NCBI RefSeq assembly: GCF_005222955.1
Contig: NZ_LWUA01000212.1
Span: forward strand, 1 to 42,711
Origin: Blastococcus sp. CCUG 61487
GTDB taxonomy: Bacteria; Actinomycetota; Actinomycetes; Mycobacteriales; Geodermatophilaceae
DNA length: 42,711 nucleotides
Direction: 5' to 3'
The notes beneath the pieces were generated by a model. The model worked only from the letters and a program-made list of their open reading frames with translations. It did not search any database and was not told where the DNA came from. A program made the position numbers and the translations under genes. Positions 22,248 through 30,570 of this stretch are shown here, one piece after another. Positions within the stretch are counted from its first letter, which is position 1, and each line of letters opens with the position of its first letter.

Positions 22248-22458
22248 CGACCGCGCGCCGGGCTGGCACCGCGGCAAGGGCCGCGCCCGCCGCGTCATCG
22301 ACTGGCGGCTGGCCATGTGGGTGGCGATCGCTGTCGTCTGGGCTGTCGTCACCTACCGGGCCGCCACCTGGGAGATACCTGAGGCGGTCGTGGCCGCGAC
22401 CGCTGTCACCGCCGCCGGCGCCTTCGCCGCCGGCTACCTGATGGGAGAGCGCGCTTGA
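22240..22458 (+). CDS. Small membrane protein, 72 aa
   Basis: GTG 22240 lies inside the end of the HNH gene. After a basic N-terminus (RGKGRARRVIDW) two hydrophobic segments are seen: LAMWVAIAVVWAVVTY and AVVAATAVTAAGAFAAGYLM. Likely a two-pass inner-membrane protein; role unknown. Its stop overlaps the next start. Confidence 0.6.
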   Translation: MPDDRAPGWHRGKGRARRVIDWRLAMWVAIAVVWAVVTYRAATWEIPEAVVAATAVTAAGAFAAGYLMGERA

Positions 22459-22964
22459 GCAGCGACCACACGCAGCACGTCATCGACTCCATCGACGGGG
22501 CGCTCGCCGACTGGTCGGTCGGCCCGGACGCCATGCGCTGGTCGCCGAACCGGCCGGCCGCGCACAGCCTGCCGGTCCGGCGTCATGCCGCCCTCTTCTT
22601 CGCTCCTGCGGGCACGCCACCACCGGGTCGCGCCCCCTCCGGCCCGTGGCAGCGGCTCGAGGACGCGGATGGGCTCCTACTGCCCGTGGCCGACGCCTTC
22701 CGGAGCATGGCCGAGAGGATCACGGAGCTCTTCTCGCTCTCGTCCGCCGAGGCATCCCGCTTCGCGGAGACCCTGGCATCCCTAGCCGCCGACACCACCG
22801 CCGACGACGACGTCGATGACCTCCGCACACGGGCGCTTCGGCTGCGCCAGCAGCGCCACACCGGCCCGAACACCGACGTCACCAGGCAGCGGAGGCCCCG
22901 CCATCACAGCGCCACCCGATCAGTCGCCCGTACCGCTCCCTTCGCCTCCCGGTCCCGCCGATGA
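22455..22964 (+). CDS. Unknown phage protein, 169 aa
   Basis: TTG 22455 overlaps the upstream stop. The first 30 residues (HTQHVIDSIDGALADWSVGP, then DAMRWSP) resemble the N-terminus of an actinophage protein often found in this position; the middle is helical (FRSMAERITELFSLSSAEAS) and the tail is basic and probably disordered. No function known. Confidence 0.55.
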   Translation: MSSDHTQHVIDSIDGALADWSVGPDAMRWSPNRPAAHSLPVRRHAALFFAPAGTPPPGRAPSGPWQRLEDADGLLLPVADAFRSMAERITELFSLSSAEASRFAETLASLAADTTADDDVDDLRTRALRLRQQRHTGPNTDVTRQRRPRHHSATRSVARTAPFASRSRR

Positions 22965-22971
22965 CCGTCGT

Positions 22972-23217
22972 GTGCCGCTCGACCCTGACGACCTCGGCAT
23001 CCTCCGCTTCGAGCGGCAGCACTGGCGTGATAGCTGGAGCAAGGGGCAGGCCATCGCTGAGCAGTTCGGCCTCACCCCGGTCCGCTACTACCAGCGCCTG
23101 TCTCGGATCATCGACACCCCCGACGCCCTCGCTGAGGACCCCGTGCTCGTCCACCGCCTCCGCCGGCTGCGCGCCTCCCGCCTCTCCTACCGCGACCGGC
23201 AGGACACCCGTGGCTGA
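22972..23217 (+). CDS. DUF3263-family protein, 81 aa
   Basis: The sequence LGILRFERQHWRDSWSKGQA, then FGLTPVRYYQRLSRIID and DPVLVHRLRRLRASR is the DUF3263 family, found in actinobacteria and their phages. It looks like a small helix-turn-helix DNA-binding protein (the pattern RYYQ.L resembles a recognition helix), so regulation of neighbouring genes is possible. GTG 22972 is taken because the family starts there; the frame is open further upstream. Its end overlaps the next GTG. Confidence 0.75.
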   Translation: MPLDPDDLGILRFERQHWRDSWSKGQAIAEQFGLTPVRYYQRLSRIIDTPDALAEDPVLVHRLRRLRASRLSYRDRQDTRG

Positions 23218-24097
23218 CCGCGTCGCCGTCGACACCGGCGACCTGTGGCGCTGGGTCGACCGCCTCACCCGCGCCCGCCGCGAACGCGTGGTCCGCAAGA
23301 CCCCCGGCGCCCGGGCGCGCATCGAGTACTTCGAGCTGCCCAGCCTCTGGACCCAGCTCATCCGCGAGGTCGACAGCAGCAGCACCGGCGGCGGCCACGG
23401 CGCCGGCGGCACAGGCAGCCGGCCGCCCATCAACCTCGAGAAGGTCGCGCTCGCCGCCGAGATCTCCGACCTGGTCACCGACGCGCTCATCGAGCACGGC
23501 GAGCGCCCCCGCCTCGAGGTCGACGCTACGACCGACCGCCGCCGGGCCGCCACCCCGCCGGCCCTCGTCGACGACACCGGGCGACCGCTGCACGATCCCG
23601 ACGTCGCCGGCCGCCTGGTCGAGCGTGCCGCCCGCGCGGCCGCCGACCAGGCCGCCCGCCGCGACAGCGGGCGCCTCCAGCACGACACCGCCTCCGACCT
23701 GCGCCACCTCGCTGCTGTGGTCGCCGACACCCGCGAGGTCGAACTCATCACCTGGTGGGCAGACCAGTACCGCTACTGGGTCGCCCGCGTCGAGACCGCC
23801 CTCGGCAGCGACGACGAGTCGATCGACACCCGACCCGTCCGCGGCAAGGCCTGCCCCGCCTGCGAGGCCACCTACGCCATCCGCGAGCAGCCCAGCGAGG
23901 CCTTCGCCAGCGGCGTCGAGACCTTCCACGACCCGGCGCTCGTCGTCCAGTTCCACGACGGCCGCGTCCGCCACGTCACCTGCCGGGCGTGCGGCGGGGA
24001 CTGGTGGCGCGGTGAAGGCCTCGAGCAGCTCGGCGAGCAGCTGGGCGGGTCGACGGCCTGGACGACGAGCACGGGCGACGAGCCAGCGGAGGACTGA
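23210..24097 (+). CDS. Unknown phage protein with C-terminal zinc ribbon (DUF7341-like), 295 aa
   Basis: GTG 23210 overlaps the DUF3263 gene. The N-terminus (WVDRLTRARRERVVRK) followed by LPSLWTQLIREVDSSSTGG and a GSRPP loop matches an actinophage family I associate with DUF7341. The C-terminal third carries CPACEATY and HVTCRACGGDWWRG, a zinc ribbon. It follows a DUF3263 gene, a common pairing just ahead of the packaging genes. Function unknown; perhaps DNA-binding. The next gene on this side converges from the minus strand only five bases away. Confidence 0.65.
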   Translation: MADRVAVDTGDLWRWVDRLTRARRERVVRKTPGARARIEYFELPSLWTQLIREVDSSSTGGGHGAGGTGSRPPINLEKVALAAEISDLVTDALIEHGERPRLEVDATTDRRRAATPPALVDDTGRPLHDPDVAGRLVERAARAAADQAARRDSGRLQHDTASDLRHLAAVVADTREVELITWWADQYRYWVARVETALGSDDESIDTRPVRGKACPACEATYAIREQPSEAFASGVETFHDPALVVQFHDGRVRHVTCRACGGDWWRGEGLEQLGEQLGGSTAWTTSTGDEPAED

Positions 24098-24102
24098 CCA
24101 GA

Positions 24103-24366
24103 TCAGTCCAGCGTGCGCAGCTGATCGGCTGGCTGCCAGGTCAGCTCGTACTCCCACGGCGAGCTGTACAGGGTCGCCAGCCCCAGCCACGCACCCGCGG
24201 CCGTGCGCATACGCCCCCACAGCCAGCCCGACCGCCCGTCGCTGCAGCCGACCGGCCTGGTCGGCACTACCCGTGACGCGCCTGGCCGGCTCAGCGCGGC
24301 GCTGATCTCCCGCTCCAGGTCCTCGTCCGGGGTCGGCCTCCACTGCACCTCTGGAACGGTAGACAC
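24103..24366 (-). CDS. Unknown minus-strand protein within the prophage, 87 aa
   Basis: The only leftward gene inside the rightward phage array. Codon use (high GC third positions) and a folded-looking C-terminus (MRTAAGAWLGLATLY, WEYELTWQPADQL) support it. GTG 24366 has no clear ribosome binding site; a leaderless message is possible. An isolated reversed gene between early and late blocks is where phages often carry lysogenic-conversion genes, but nothing in the protein shows a role. Confidence 0.5.
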   Translation of the reverse strand: MSTVPEVQWRPTPDEDLEREISAALSRPGASRVVPTRPVGCSDGRSGWLWGRMRTAAGAWLGLATLYSSPWEYELTWQPADQLRTLD

Positions 24367-24451
24367 GCCGTTGCGTAGCCAGAGCGCACACCGAGAGTGG
24401 CGACTGGCTGTACCGTGTGCACCACCGGCGGTGAGCCATGCCCGGAGGCAG

Positions 24452-24748
24452 GTGACTTCGGTGCCCTGGGATCGCGCCCGACCTCGCTCCTCGGACTACG
24501 GCCCGGCCCATGCTCGGGCCCGTGCTGAGGCGGCCAGGCTCCACGACCCCGACGACCCGTGCACCCGCTGCGGGCACCGGCTCGGCCCGATGGGTCCTGG
24601 TCTGCACTACGACCACCGCGACGACCGGTCCGGGTACGCTGGGTTCGCCCACGGCTCGCCCTGCCCTGACTGCGGCGTCCGCTGCAACGTCGTGGCCGGT
24701 GCCCGGAAGGGCCGCGCCGCGCAGGAGGTGACCCGCCTGGCCTGGTGA
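24452..24748 (+). CDS. HNH-type endonuclease beside terminase, 98 aa
   Basis: CTRCGHRLGP, LHYDHRDDRSGYAGFAHGS, CPDCG and RCNVVAGARKG form an HNH-like pattern of the phage packaging kind (CxxC, the HxDH box, then a CN in place of the last motif). In HK97-type phages an HNH protein next to the terminase is needed for DNA cutting at packaging. GTG 24452 has GGAGG only 3 bases upstream; GTG 24461 with a 12-base spacing is an alternative start. It opens the late block just before the terminase genes. Confidence 0.68.
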   Translation: MTSVPWDRARPRSSDYGPAHARARAEAARLHDPDDPCTRCGHRLGPMGPGLHYDHRDDRSGYAGFAHGSPCPDCGVRCNVVAGARKGRAAQEVTRLAW

Positions 24749-24966
24749 CCGGCCGGCCTCGGGATCGCCAGGCGTGAGCTCGGCGAAAACAAGGGCGAGG
24801 GCCAGCCACCCCGCCAGCGCCGCCCGCGGCTTGGTGACAAGGCGCTGACCTGGGGTTTTGCACCTCGCGGCCGACCGAGATCACCCCAGGGGTGTGGGGG
24901 GCGTCCGGATCTCTGGACCCTCACCCCGTTCTGACCCGCCTGTCGAGCTTTCCCCCCCTACGTGGG

Positions 24967-24986
24967 GCGTTGCAACGTTGCAACGC
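24967..24986. promoter_or_regulatory. 20-bp perfect palindrome before the terminase small subunit
   Basis: gcgttgcaacgttgcaacgc is fully symmetrical and also a tandem repeat of the 8-base palindrome GTTGCAAC. It sits in the ~250-base gap between the HNH and terminase genes, immediately before the ribosome binding site. It could be an operator for the late genes or part of a packaging (cos/pac) site. A GGTTGCAACC copy lies before the tape measure gene (34145-34154). Confidence 0.55.
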
Positions 24987-24998
24987 AGGAGGTGACGG

Positions 24999-25439
24999 AT
25001 GGACCGTCACTGTGCGTCATGCCGCAAGCCGCTCAGCTCGACGTCGCCTCGAGCGCGGTTCTGCAACAGCACCTGCCGGTCACGGGCTCACCGGGCCGGC
25101 GGGCTGGCAGCCGTCGAGAGCTCCGCGCAGCCGGTCGACCTGGCCACGCGGCGAGCGGCCTCCGCTCCGGCGCCGGCTGGCATCGTGGCCGCGGTCATCG
25201 CAAAGCTGACCGAGGCCGACCGGCTGGACACCTGGGAAGGGCAGGCTGCGCTCGACCTGGCGCAGCAGATGGCCGACGCACCAGCGGCCACCCTCTCGGC
25301 GCGCGCCGCGGCCAACAAGGAGCTTCGCGAGGCGATGGCCCTGGCGCTCAAGGGAGTCGGCGCGCCGACGTCGTCGGTGCAGGAGATCCGCGACGAGCTG
25401 GCCCGCCGCCGGCGCGAGCGTGCCCAGGGCGCCGTGTGA
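24999..25439 (+). CDS. Terminase small subunit-like protein with N-terminal zinc finger, 146 aa
   Basis: The C-terminal part (IVAAVIAKLTEADRLDTWEG, then AALDLAQQM and AANKELREAMALALKG) matches actinophage small terminase subunits, which recognise phage DNA at the packaging site and load the large subunit. An extra N-terminal motif CASCRKPL...RFCNSTCRSRAHR (Cys 5, 8, 22, 26) should bind zinc and may add DNA contacts. AGGAGG lies nine bases before ATG 24999. The stop overlaps the large-subunit GTG, and position directly upstream of it supports the assignment. Confidence 0.75.
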   Translation: MDRHCASCRKPLSSTSPRARFCNSTCRSRAHRAGGLAAVESSAQPVDLATRRAASAPAPAGIVAAVIAKLTEADRLDTWEGQAALDLAQQMADAPAATLSARAAANKELREAMALALKGVGAPTSSVQEIRDELARRRRERAQGAV

Positions 25440-26908
25440 CCGCACTGCCACCGGCGACGGAGATGGGCCCCCTGTGGAAGACCGCGCCGGGCTGGTCGGC
25501 CGACACCGGATGGGCCCGCACCGACGGCGACCTGGCCGTCCGGGTGGCCAGCGACCTCGGGTTCGATCTCGACGTCGACCAGCAGTGGTCGTTGGACGCC
25601 ATCCTCGCCGAGGACGACGACGGCCTGCCGGCATGCGGCGAGTTCTGCGTCGTCGGCGGTCGGCAGGTGGTCGGGAAGTCCGTCACGCTCGTGGTGGCGG
25701 CCGTCATGGACGTGCTCTTCCTCGGCCATCCGGTCCACATCTGGACGGCTCACCAGTTCCGGACAGCCAGGAAGACGTTCGAGGACCTGGTCAAGCGCCT
25801 CAAGCGCCACCCGGACTACGCCGAGCGGATCTCCAACATCAGCGAGTCCCACGGCGACGAGGCAATCGAGTTCGACGACGGCGAGTCGGCGATCGAGTTC
25901 CACGCGCGCTCGGGGCGATCCGGCCGAGGTTTCACCACCGGCCGGATCACCATGGACGAGGCGATGTACGTCCAGCCCGGCGACCTGGGGGCGCTCGTGC
26001 CGACGCTGGTCACCATCGACGACGCCCAGGTCCGCTACGGCGCCTCCGGCGGGATGCTGCAGTCCGCGCACCTTCGCTCGCTGCGCGAGCGCGGCCGGTC
26101 AGGGACCGACACATCCCTGGCCTACATCGAGCACGGTGCCCCGTTCCGGGCCTGCCAGGACGGCGAAACCTGCGCACACCAGCTCGACACCGCCGGCTGC
26201 GCCCTGAACGACCGCGAGCTGTGGCGGTGGTGCGCACCCGGGCTGCGCGCCGGCCGGGTCACCGAGCGCTCGATGCTCGGCCAGCGACAGAAGCTGGCCT
26301 CCACCCCGCGCGAGTTCTCCCGCGAGTTCTACACCTGGTGGGAAGACCCACCCTCCGAAGACGGTGGCGCCTTCGACTTCAACCGGTGGAAGGACCTCGC
26401 CGACCCCGCCGCGGAGCGCGGCCGCGGCCCGGTGTTCGCCGTCGCCACCCCGCGTGACCGGTCCTGGTGCGCGATCGCCGTCGCCTGGCGCCGGCCCGAC
26501 GGTGCCCGGCAGGTCATGCTCACCTTCGAAGAGGACGGCCCTCTGGACTACCGCCCCGGCACGGCCTGGGTGCCCGAGCGCATCGCCGAGCTCCGGCGCC
26601 GATGGAACGGCCGGGTCCTCGTCGACACCAACGCACGCGGGCTGCTGCCCGAGGACGTCGCCGAGGAACCCGGCGAAGCCGACCAGGCCGAGGCGCACAA
26701 CGCGCTGGCCAACGCCATCGAGGCCCGCAGCGTCCGCCACGGCAACCAGCCGGCGCTCAACACCGCCATCCGCGGCGGCCAGTGGAAGAACCGCGGCGCC
26801 ACTCGGGCGCTGGACCGAGACGGCGACATCGACGTCAGCCCCGCGGCCGCAGCCGCCATGGCCATGCACGCGCTGCCCGCCGTCGCATCCACGCCGAACA
26901 TCTGGTGA
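25436..26908 (+). CDS. terL: Terminase large subunit, 490 aa
   Basis: DNA-packaging motor and nuclease. Walker A GGRQVVGKS is at about 73-81, Walker B ITMDEAM about 171-177, and the coupling region YGASGGM follows. The nuclease half has the first acidic residue near VFAVATPRDRSW (about 335-345) and a second near RVLVDTNARG (about 395-400). Length is usual for the family. GTG 25436 overlaps the small subunit's stop. It would drive genome packaging into the prohead made by the portal, protease and capsid encoded next. Confidence 0.9.
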   Translation: MTALPPATEMGPLWKTAPGWSADTGWARTDGDLAVRVASDLGFDLDVDQQWSLDAILAEDDDGLPACGEFCVVGGRQVVGKSVTLVVAAVMDVLFLGHPVHIWTAHQFRTARKTFEDLVKRLKRHPDYAERISNISESHGDEAIEFDDGESAIEFHARSGRSGRGFTTGRITMDEAMYVQPGDLGALVPTLVTIDDAQVRYGASGGMLQSAHLRSLRERGRSGTDTSLAYIEHGAPFRACQDGETCAHQLDTAGCALNDRELWRWCAPGLRAGRVTERSMLGQRQKLASTPREFSREFYTWWEDPPSEDGGAFDFNRWKDLADPAAERGRGPVFAVATPRDRSWCAIAVAWRRPDGARQVMLTFEEDGPLDYRPGTAWVPERIAELRRRWNGRVLVDTNARGLLPEDVAEEPGEADQAEAHNALANAIEARSVRHGNQPALNTAIRGGQWKNRGATRALDRDGDIDVSPAAAAAMAMHALPAVASTPNIW

Positions 26909-26919
26909 GGAGGCTGCAC

Positions 26920-27093
26920 ATGCTTCCCGCCCTCTACCTCCTCGCCGGCCTTGCCGCAGTCGTCGCCGGCGTCACCGGCCTGCTCAGCGTGTGGGCAGGT
27001 CTGATCGTGCTCGGTACCGGGCTCATCACCCTCGGCGTGCTCGAGGCCCGCGGCACAGGCGCGGTCACCGTCGAGGACGGCGAGGCCCGGTGA
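26920..27093 (+). CDS. Small two-pass membrane protein, 57 aa
   Basis: GAGGAGG is eight bases upstream of ATG 26920. Two hydrophobic segments, LYLLAGLAAVVAGVTGLLSV and LIVLGTGLITLGVLEARG, fill most of the protein. Small membrane proteins between terminase and portal genes recur in actinophages, with no known role. Stop overlaps the portal GTG. Confidence 0.65.
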   Translation: MLPALYLLAGLAAVVAGVTGLLSVWAGLIVLGTGLITLGVLEARGTGAVTVEDGEAR

Positions 27094-28328
27094 GGGGAGC
27101 CCTCGCGGCGCTCCGCCGCTCGGTGGAGAACCCGAACACCCCGCTCACCGGCGGCCGGCTGCTCTCCCAGATCACCGACGCCGGCGAGGTCTGGTCCGGC
27201 AACCCGCTCCAGCGCGAAGGCCCCACCGCGGTCGGGGCCGCGCTGCGGTGCGTGCAGATCATCTCCGGCCTGGTGGCATCCTGCCCACTGCACACCTTCG
27301 AGCCGGAGACCCGCAGGACCGTCCGGATCCCCGCGCTCAGCGCCGAGCGGGTCGGGATGACACCGTTCGAGCGGCACGAAATGACGACCGCGCACATCGC
27401 GCTGTGGGGCAACGCCTACTGGCGTAAGCACCGCACGCGGGACGGGCGGTTCGCCGAGTTCGTGCCCATCCACCCGGCCCGGGTCGAGGTGGAGATCGTC
27501 GAGGGCGAGGACGCAGCCGCCGTCGGCATGCCCTACGTCAAGAAGTTCACCGTCGACGGGAAGGTCCCCCTCACCGAGTGGGACATCATGCACATCCCCG
27601 GACTGTCCTTCGACGGCATCAAGGGCGTGTCCGTCGTTGGCCGGCTGCGGCGCACGTTCGAGCTCGCCGGCAGCGCCGAGGCGATGGCCGAGAAGCTGTA
27701 CCGGCAGGGGATGCTCCTGTCGGGCTTCCTGTCCACCGATCAGCCGCTCGAGGAAGACCAGGCCACCATCCTCAAGGACCGGTGGCGGGCGAAGCTCGCC
27801 GGCATCGACAACGCCTACGAGGTTGCCGTCCTCGACCGGAACACGAAGTTCCACGAGCTGTCGATGTCGCCGGCCGACGCCCAGTTCTTGGAGACCCGCA
27901 AGTTCTCCACCACCGAGATCGCCCGCATCTTCGGCGTGCCCGGCTGGCTGATCAACGACCAGGAGAAGTCCACCAGCTGGGGCACCGGCATCGAATCCCA
28001 GTTCCGAGCCCTGGTCGTGGTCACGCTCGCGCCCTACATGCAGCGCATGGAGCAGCGGATCGACCGAGAGATCCTCGACCCGCGCACCGAGAGCGCGAAG
28101 TTCAAGCTCGAAGGCCTGCTGCGCGGCGACTCCAAGGCCCGCGCCGCCTTCTACAACGCCGGCATCACCGGCGGCTGGCTCACCCCCAACAACGTCCGCG
28201 ACCTCGAGGACATGGAGCACGTCGCCTGGGGTGACGAGCCGTACCTGCCGCACAACCAGTCCGCCGAGTCGCAGCGCCCCGGCCGCGGCGAGTCCGACGA
28301 CGAAGATCAGGAGGACGACGACTCGTGA
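27090..28328 (+). CDS. HK97-family portal protein, 412 aa
   Basis: Forms the twelve-fold channel at one capsid vertex. Family features: an early AVGAALRCVQIISGLVA helix, LWGNAYWRKHRTRDGRF, IMHIPGLSFDGIKGVSVV, KLYRQGMLLSGFLSTDQPL, FLETRKFSTTEIARIFGVPG and the late NAGITGGWLTPNNVRDLEDM (each quoted in part). The C-terminal 30 residues are acidic and disordered. GTG start overlaps the preceding stop; the stop overlaps the protease GTG. It lies in the standard terminase-portal-protease-capsid order. Confidence 0.92.
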   Translation: MRGALAALRRSVENPNTPLTGGRLLSQITDAGEVWSGNPLQREGPTAVGAALRCVQIISGLVASCPLHTFEPETRRTVRIPALSAERVGMTPFERHEMTTAHIALWGNAYWRKHRTRDGRFAEFVPIHPARVEVEIVEGEDAAAVGMPYVKKFTVDGKVPLTEWDIMHIPGLSFDGIKGVSVVGRLRRTFELAGSAEAMAEKLYRQGMLLSGFLSTDQPLEEDQATILKDRWRAKLAGIDNAYEVAVLDRNTKFHELSMSPADAQFLETRKFSTTEIARIFGVPGWLINDQEKSTSWGTGIESQFRALVVVTLAPYMQRMEQRIDREILDPRTESAKFKLEGLLRGDSKARAAFYNAGITGGWLTPNNVRDLEDMEHVAWGDEPYLPHNQSAESQRPGRGESDDEDQEDDDS

Positions 28329-29119
28329 GCACCGCGACCCTGCTCCGCACCGCCGGAGCCAGCGAGATCCTCGAGCGCCGCACCCGGCCGCTCACCATCA
28401 CCGACGCCCGGGTTGTCACCCGCGCTGAGGGCGACAACCCGGCGAAGGTGTTCACCGGGCACGCCGCGGTCTTCGACTCCCGCACCGCGATCGGCAATCC
28501 GCTCCGCTGGGGCTGGTACGAGGAGATCGCGCCCGGAGCCTTCACCAAGACCCTCGACGAGGGCGACGCACGGTTCCTCGTCGACCACGACTCCCGTCTG
28601 CTGGTCGCCCGCGTCTCCGCCGGCGACCTGCGGCTGGCCGAGGACGACATCGGCCTGGCCACCACCGTCGACCCGCTCGACGAGGAGCTCTCCTATGTCC
28701 GGGACCTGGTGCGCAACCTCGAGAAGCGCCGTATCACCGGCATGAGCTTCGGCTTCTACGTCGTCCGCGACGAGTGGTCGACCATCGAGGTCGAGGTCAC
28801 CGGGCCCGACGGCAAGACCACCACGGAGCAGGCCGATCTCCGCCGCCTGCTCGAGCTCCGCCTCCTCGAGGTGTCCGCGGTGACCTTCCCCGCGTACGAG
28901 GACACCGACGCCGGCCTGCGCAAGCTCGCCGACGAGGTCCGCGCCGCCCGCGGGCTGCCCACCGACTCCGCCCACACCTCTGAGGGCGAGCGTCCCGCGC
29001 CGGGAGAGACCACCCGGGACGAGAACGACCCCGCGCCGGCTGACGCCACCCGGGGCTCGCAGAGGGAGGACGAGCGCGCCCACGCGCTCGTCGCGCGTTA
29101 CGGGCTGCCGCGGCAGTAG
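28325..29119 (+). CDS. HK97-type prohead protease, 264 aa
   Basis: Serine protease (U35-like) that trims the capsid scaffold domain. VFTGHAAVFDSRT and YEEIAPGAF are the family start; the likely catalytic His is in FLVDHDS (about 87) and the Ser in TGMSFGFYV (about 140); LLEVSAVTFPAYEDT closes the domain. The remaining C-terminus is charged and low in complexity, perhaps a scaffolding tail. GTG 28325 overlaps the portal stop. Placed directly before the capsid gene. Confidence 0.9.
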   Translation: MSTATLLRTAGASEILERRTRPLTITDARVVTRAEGDNPAKVFTGHAAVFDSRTAIGNPLRWGWYEEIAPGAFTKTLDEGDARFLVDHDSRLLVARVSAGDLRLAEDDIGLATTVDPLDEELSYVRDLVRNLEKRRITGMSFGFYVVRDEWSTIEVEVTGPDGKTTTEQADLRRLLELRLLEVSAVTFPAYEDTDAGLRKLADEVRAARGLPTDSAHTSEGERPAPGETTRDENDPAPADATRGSQREDERAHALVARYGLPRQ

Positions 29120-29200
29120 CGGCGGCCCGCCGAGCCCCACCCACCCGACCGCCCCCCGGCACCCGCCGGCGGCGGCATCAGCCACGCGAGGAGAACCACC

Positions 29201-30457
29201 ATGAAGGCCAGCCTGCGCAAGAAGCTGGACCAGCGCGCCGCGCTGTGGAGCCAGTACCAGGACGCCCGCTCCCGGGCCGAGAAGGACGGCGCCCCCAACG
29301 CCGAGGACGGGGAGACCCGCGGCAAGCTGCTCGACGACATCGAGCGCCTCTCCCAGGAGATCGAGGAGGAGGAGCGCAGCGAGCGCGTTGAGCGCCTGTT
29401 CGAGGGCTCCGACCCGGGCGAGCAGCGCGGCACCAACCCGCGCGGCGGCGTCGACGAGGACGGCGAGGAGCGCGCCAAGCCCGACGAGGAGTACCGGTCG
29501 GCGTTCGACCTGTACGTCCGCCGCGGCCTGGGCCGGCTCGACGCCCGGCAGCAGCAGCTCCTCGAGGGCCGCTTCGAGCAGCTCGACACCCGCGCCCAGG
29601 GGGTCGGCACCGACGCCGCCGGCGGCTACGCCGTCCCGAAGGAGTTCGTCGCTCGCCTCGTCGAGGTCGCGAAGGCATTCGGCGGGATCCTCGCCGTCGC
29701 CGACGTCATCCCCACCGACACCGGCGCCCCGATGAACTGGCCCACCGAGGACGACACCTCGAACATGGGCGCGATCCTCTCGGAGAACACCCAGGTCACC
29801 GAGCAGGACGCCACCCTCGGCCAGGCGTCGCTCGGCGCCTACACCTACACCTCGAAGATGATCCGCGCCTCGCTGCAGTTCCTGCAGGACGCCGGCATCG
29901 ACGTCGAGGCGTGGCTGGCTCGCAAGGTCGGCACCCGCATCGCGCGGGCGCTGGCCGTGCACCTGGCGACCGGCAGCGGCACCGGCCAGCCGCAGGGCCT
30001 GATGACCGGCCTCTCGGTCGGTGCCACCGCGGCCGGCGCGGCAGTCATCAGCTTCGACGACCTCATCGAGCTCGAGCACTCGGTGGACCCGGCCTACCGG
30101 ATGAACGGCCGGTACGTCCTGGCGGACGCCGCGATCAAGGCGCTGCGCAAGGCCAAGGACGGCAACCAGAACTACATCTGGCAGCCGTCCACCCAGGCCG
30201 GCGTGCCCTCGCTGCTCAACGGACGGCCGTACACGATCGACAACGGGATCGCCGCCCCGGCGGCGAGCGCCCGCACCGTCGCGTTCGGCGACATCCGCGA
30301 GGCGTACGTCGTCCGGCAGGTCCGCGGCGCCCAGGTCATGCGGCTCACCGAGCGGTACGCCGACTACCTGCAGGTCGGGTTCCTCGGCTTCCAGCGGTGG
30401 GACGCCAAGGTGCAGAACGCCGCCGCGGCGAAGGTCCTGGTCCAGGCCGCGTCCTGA
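29201..30457 (+). CDS. HK97-fold major capsid protein, 418 aa
   Basis: The first 65 residues form a charged coiled coil (the delta scaffolding domain, e.g. ETRGKLLDDIERLSQEIEEE). The mature part begins after about residue 130 (TRAQGVGTDAAGGYAVP), where the protease would cut, and shows the capsid core: DVIPTDTGAPMNWPTEDDT, YTSKMIRASLQFLQDAGID, GSGTGQPQGL and a C-terminal FLGFQRWDAKVQN. GAGGAG lies before ATG 29201. A strong terminator hairpin follows, as often seen after the most highly expressed gene. Confidence 0.92.
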   Translation: MKASLRKKLDQRAALWSQYQDARSRAEKDGAPNAEDGETRGKLLDDIERLSQEIEEEERSERVERLFEGSDPGEQRGTNPRGGVDEDGEERAKPDEEYRSAFDLYVRRGLGRLDARQQQLLEGRFEQLDTRAQGVGTDAAGGYAVPKEFVARLVEVAKAFGGILAVADVIPTDTGAPMNWPTEDDTSNMGAILSENTQVTEQDATLGQASLGAYTYTSKMIRASLQFLQDAGIDVEAWLARKVGTRIARALAVHLATGSGTGQPQGLMTGLSVGATAAGAAVISFDDLIELEHSVDPAYRMNGRYVLADAAIKALRKAKDGNQNYIWQPSTQAGVPSLLNGRPYTIDNGIAAPAASARTVAFGDIREAYVVRQVRGAQVMRLTERYADYLQVGFLGFQRWDAKVQNAAAAKVLVQAAS

Positions 30458-30462
30458 CCCAT

Positions 30463-30498
30463 CCCGGCGGGAGCGTGACCACCCACGCTCCCGCCGGG
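30463..30498 (+). terminator. Hairpin terminator after the capsid gene
   Basis: Perfect 15-base arms (30463-30477 and 30484-30498) with a 6-base loop, six bases after the capsid stop. It may end part of the transcripts or protect the capsid message, since the downstream tail genes need read-through. Confidence 0.75.
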
Positions 30499-30570
30499 TG
30501 CCCATCGCACCGCCGAGACCGGAAGCGGGCCCCGTAGTGCCCGCGCCACCCGCATGAGGAGGGACCCACC

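Noticed and set aside
24749-24966. Possible gene in the gap before the small terminase
   Set aside because: No open frame with a ribosome binding site; the stretch has C/G runs and short palindromes and looks like a packaging or regulatory region, with no proof of cos.
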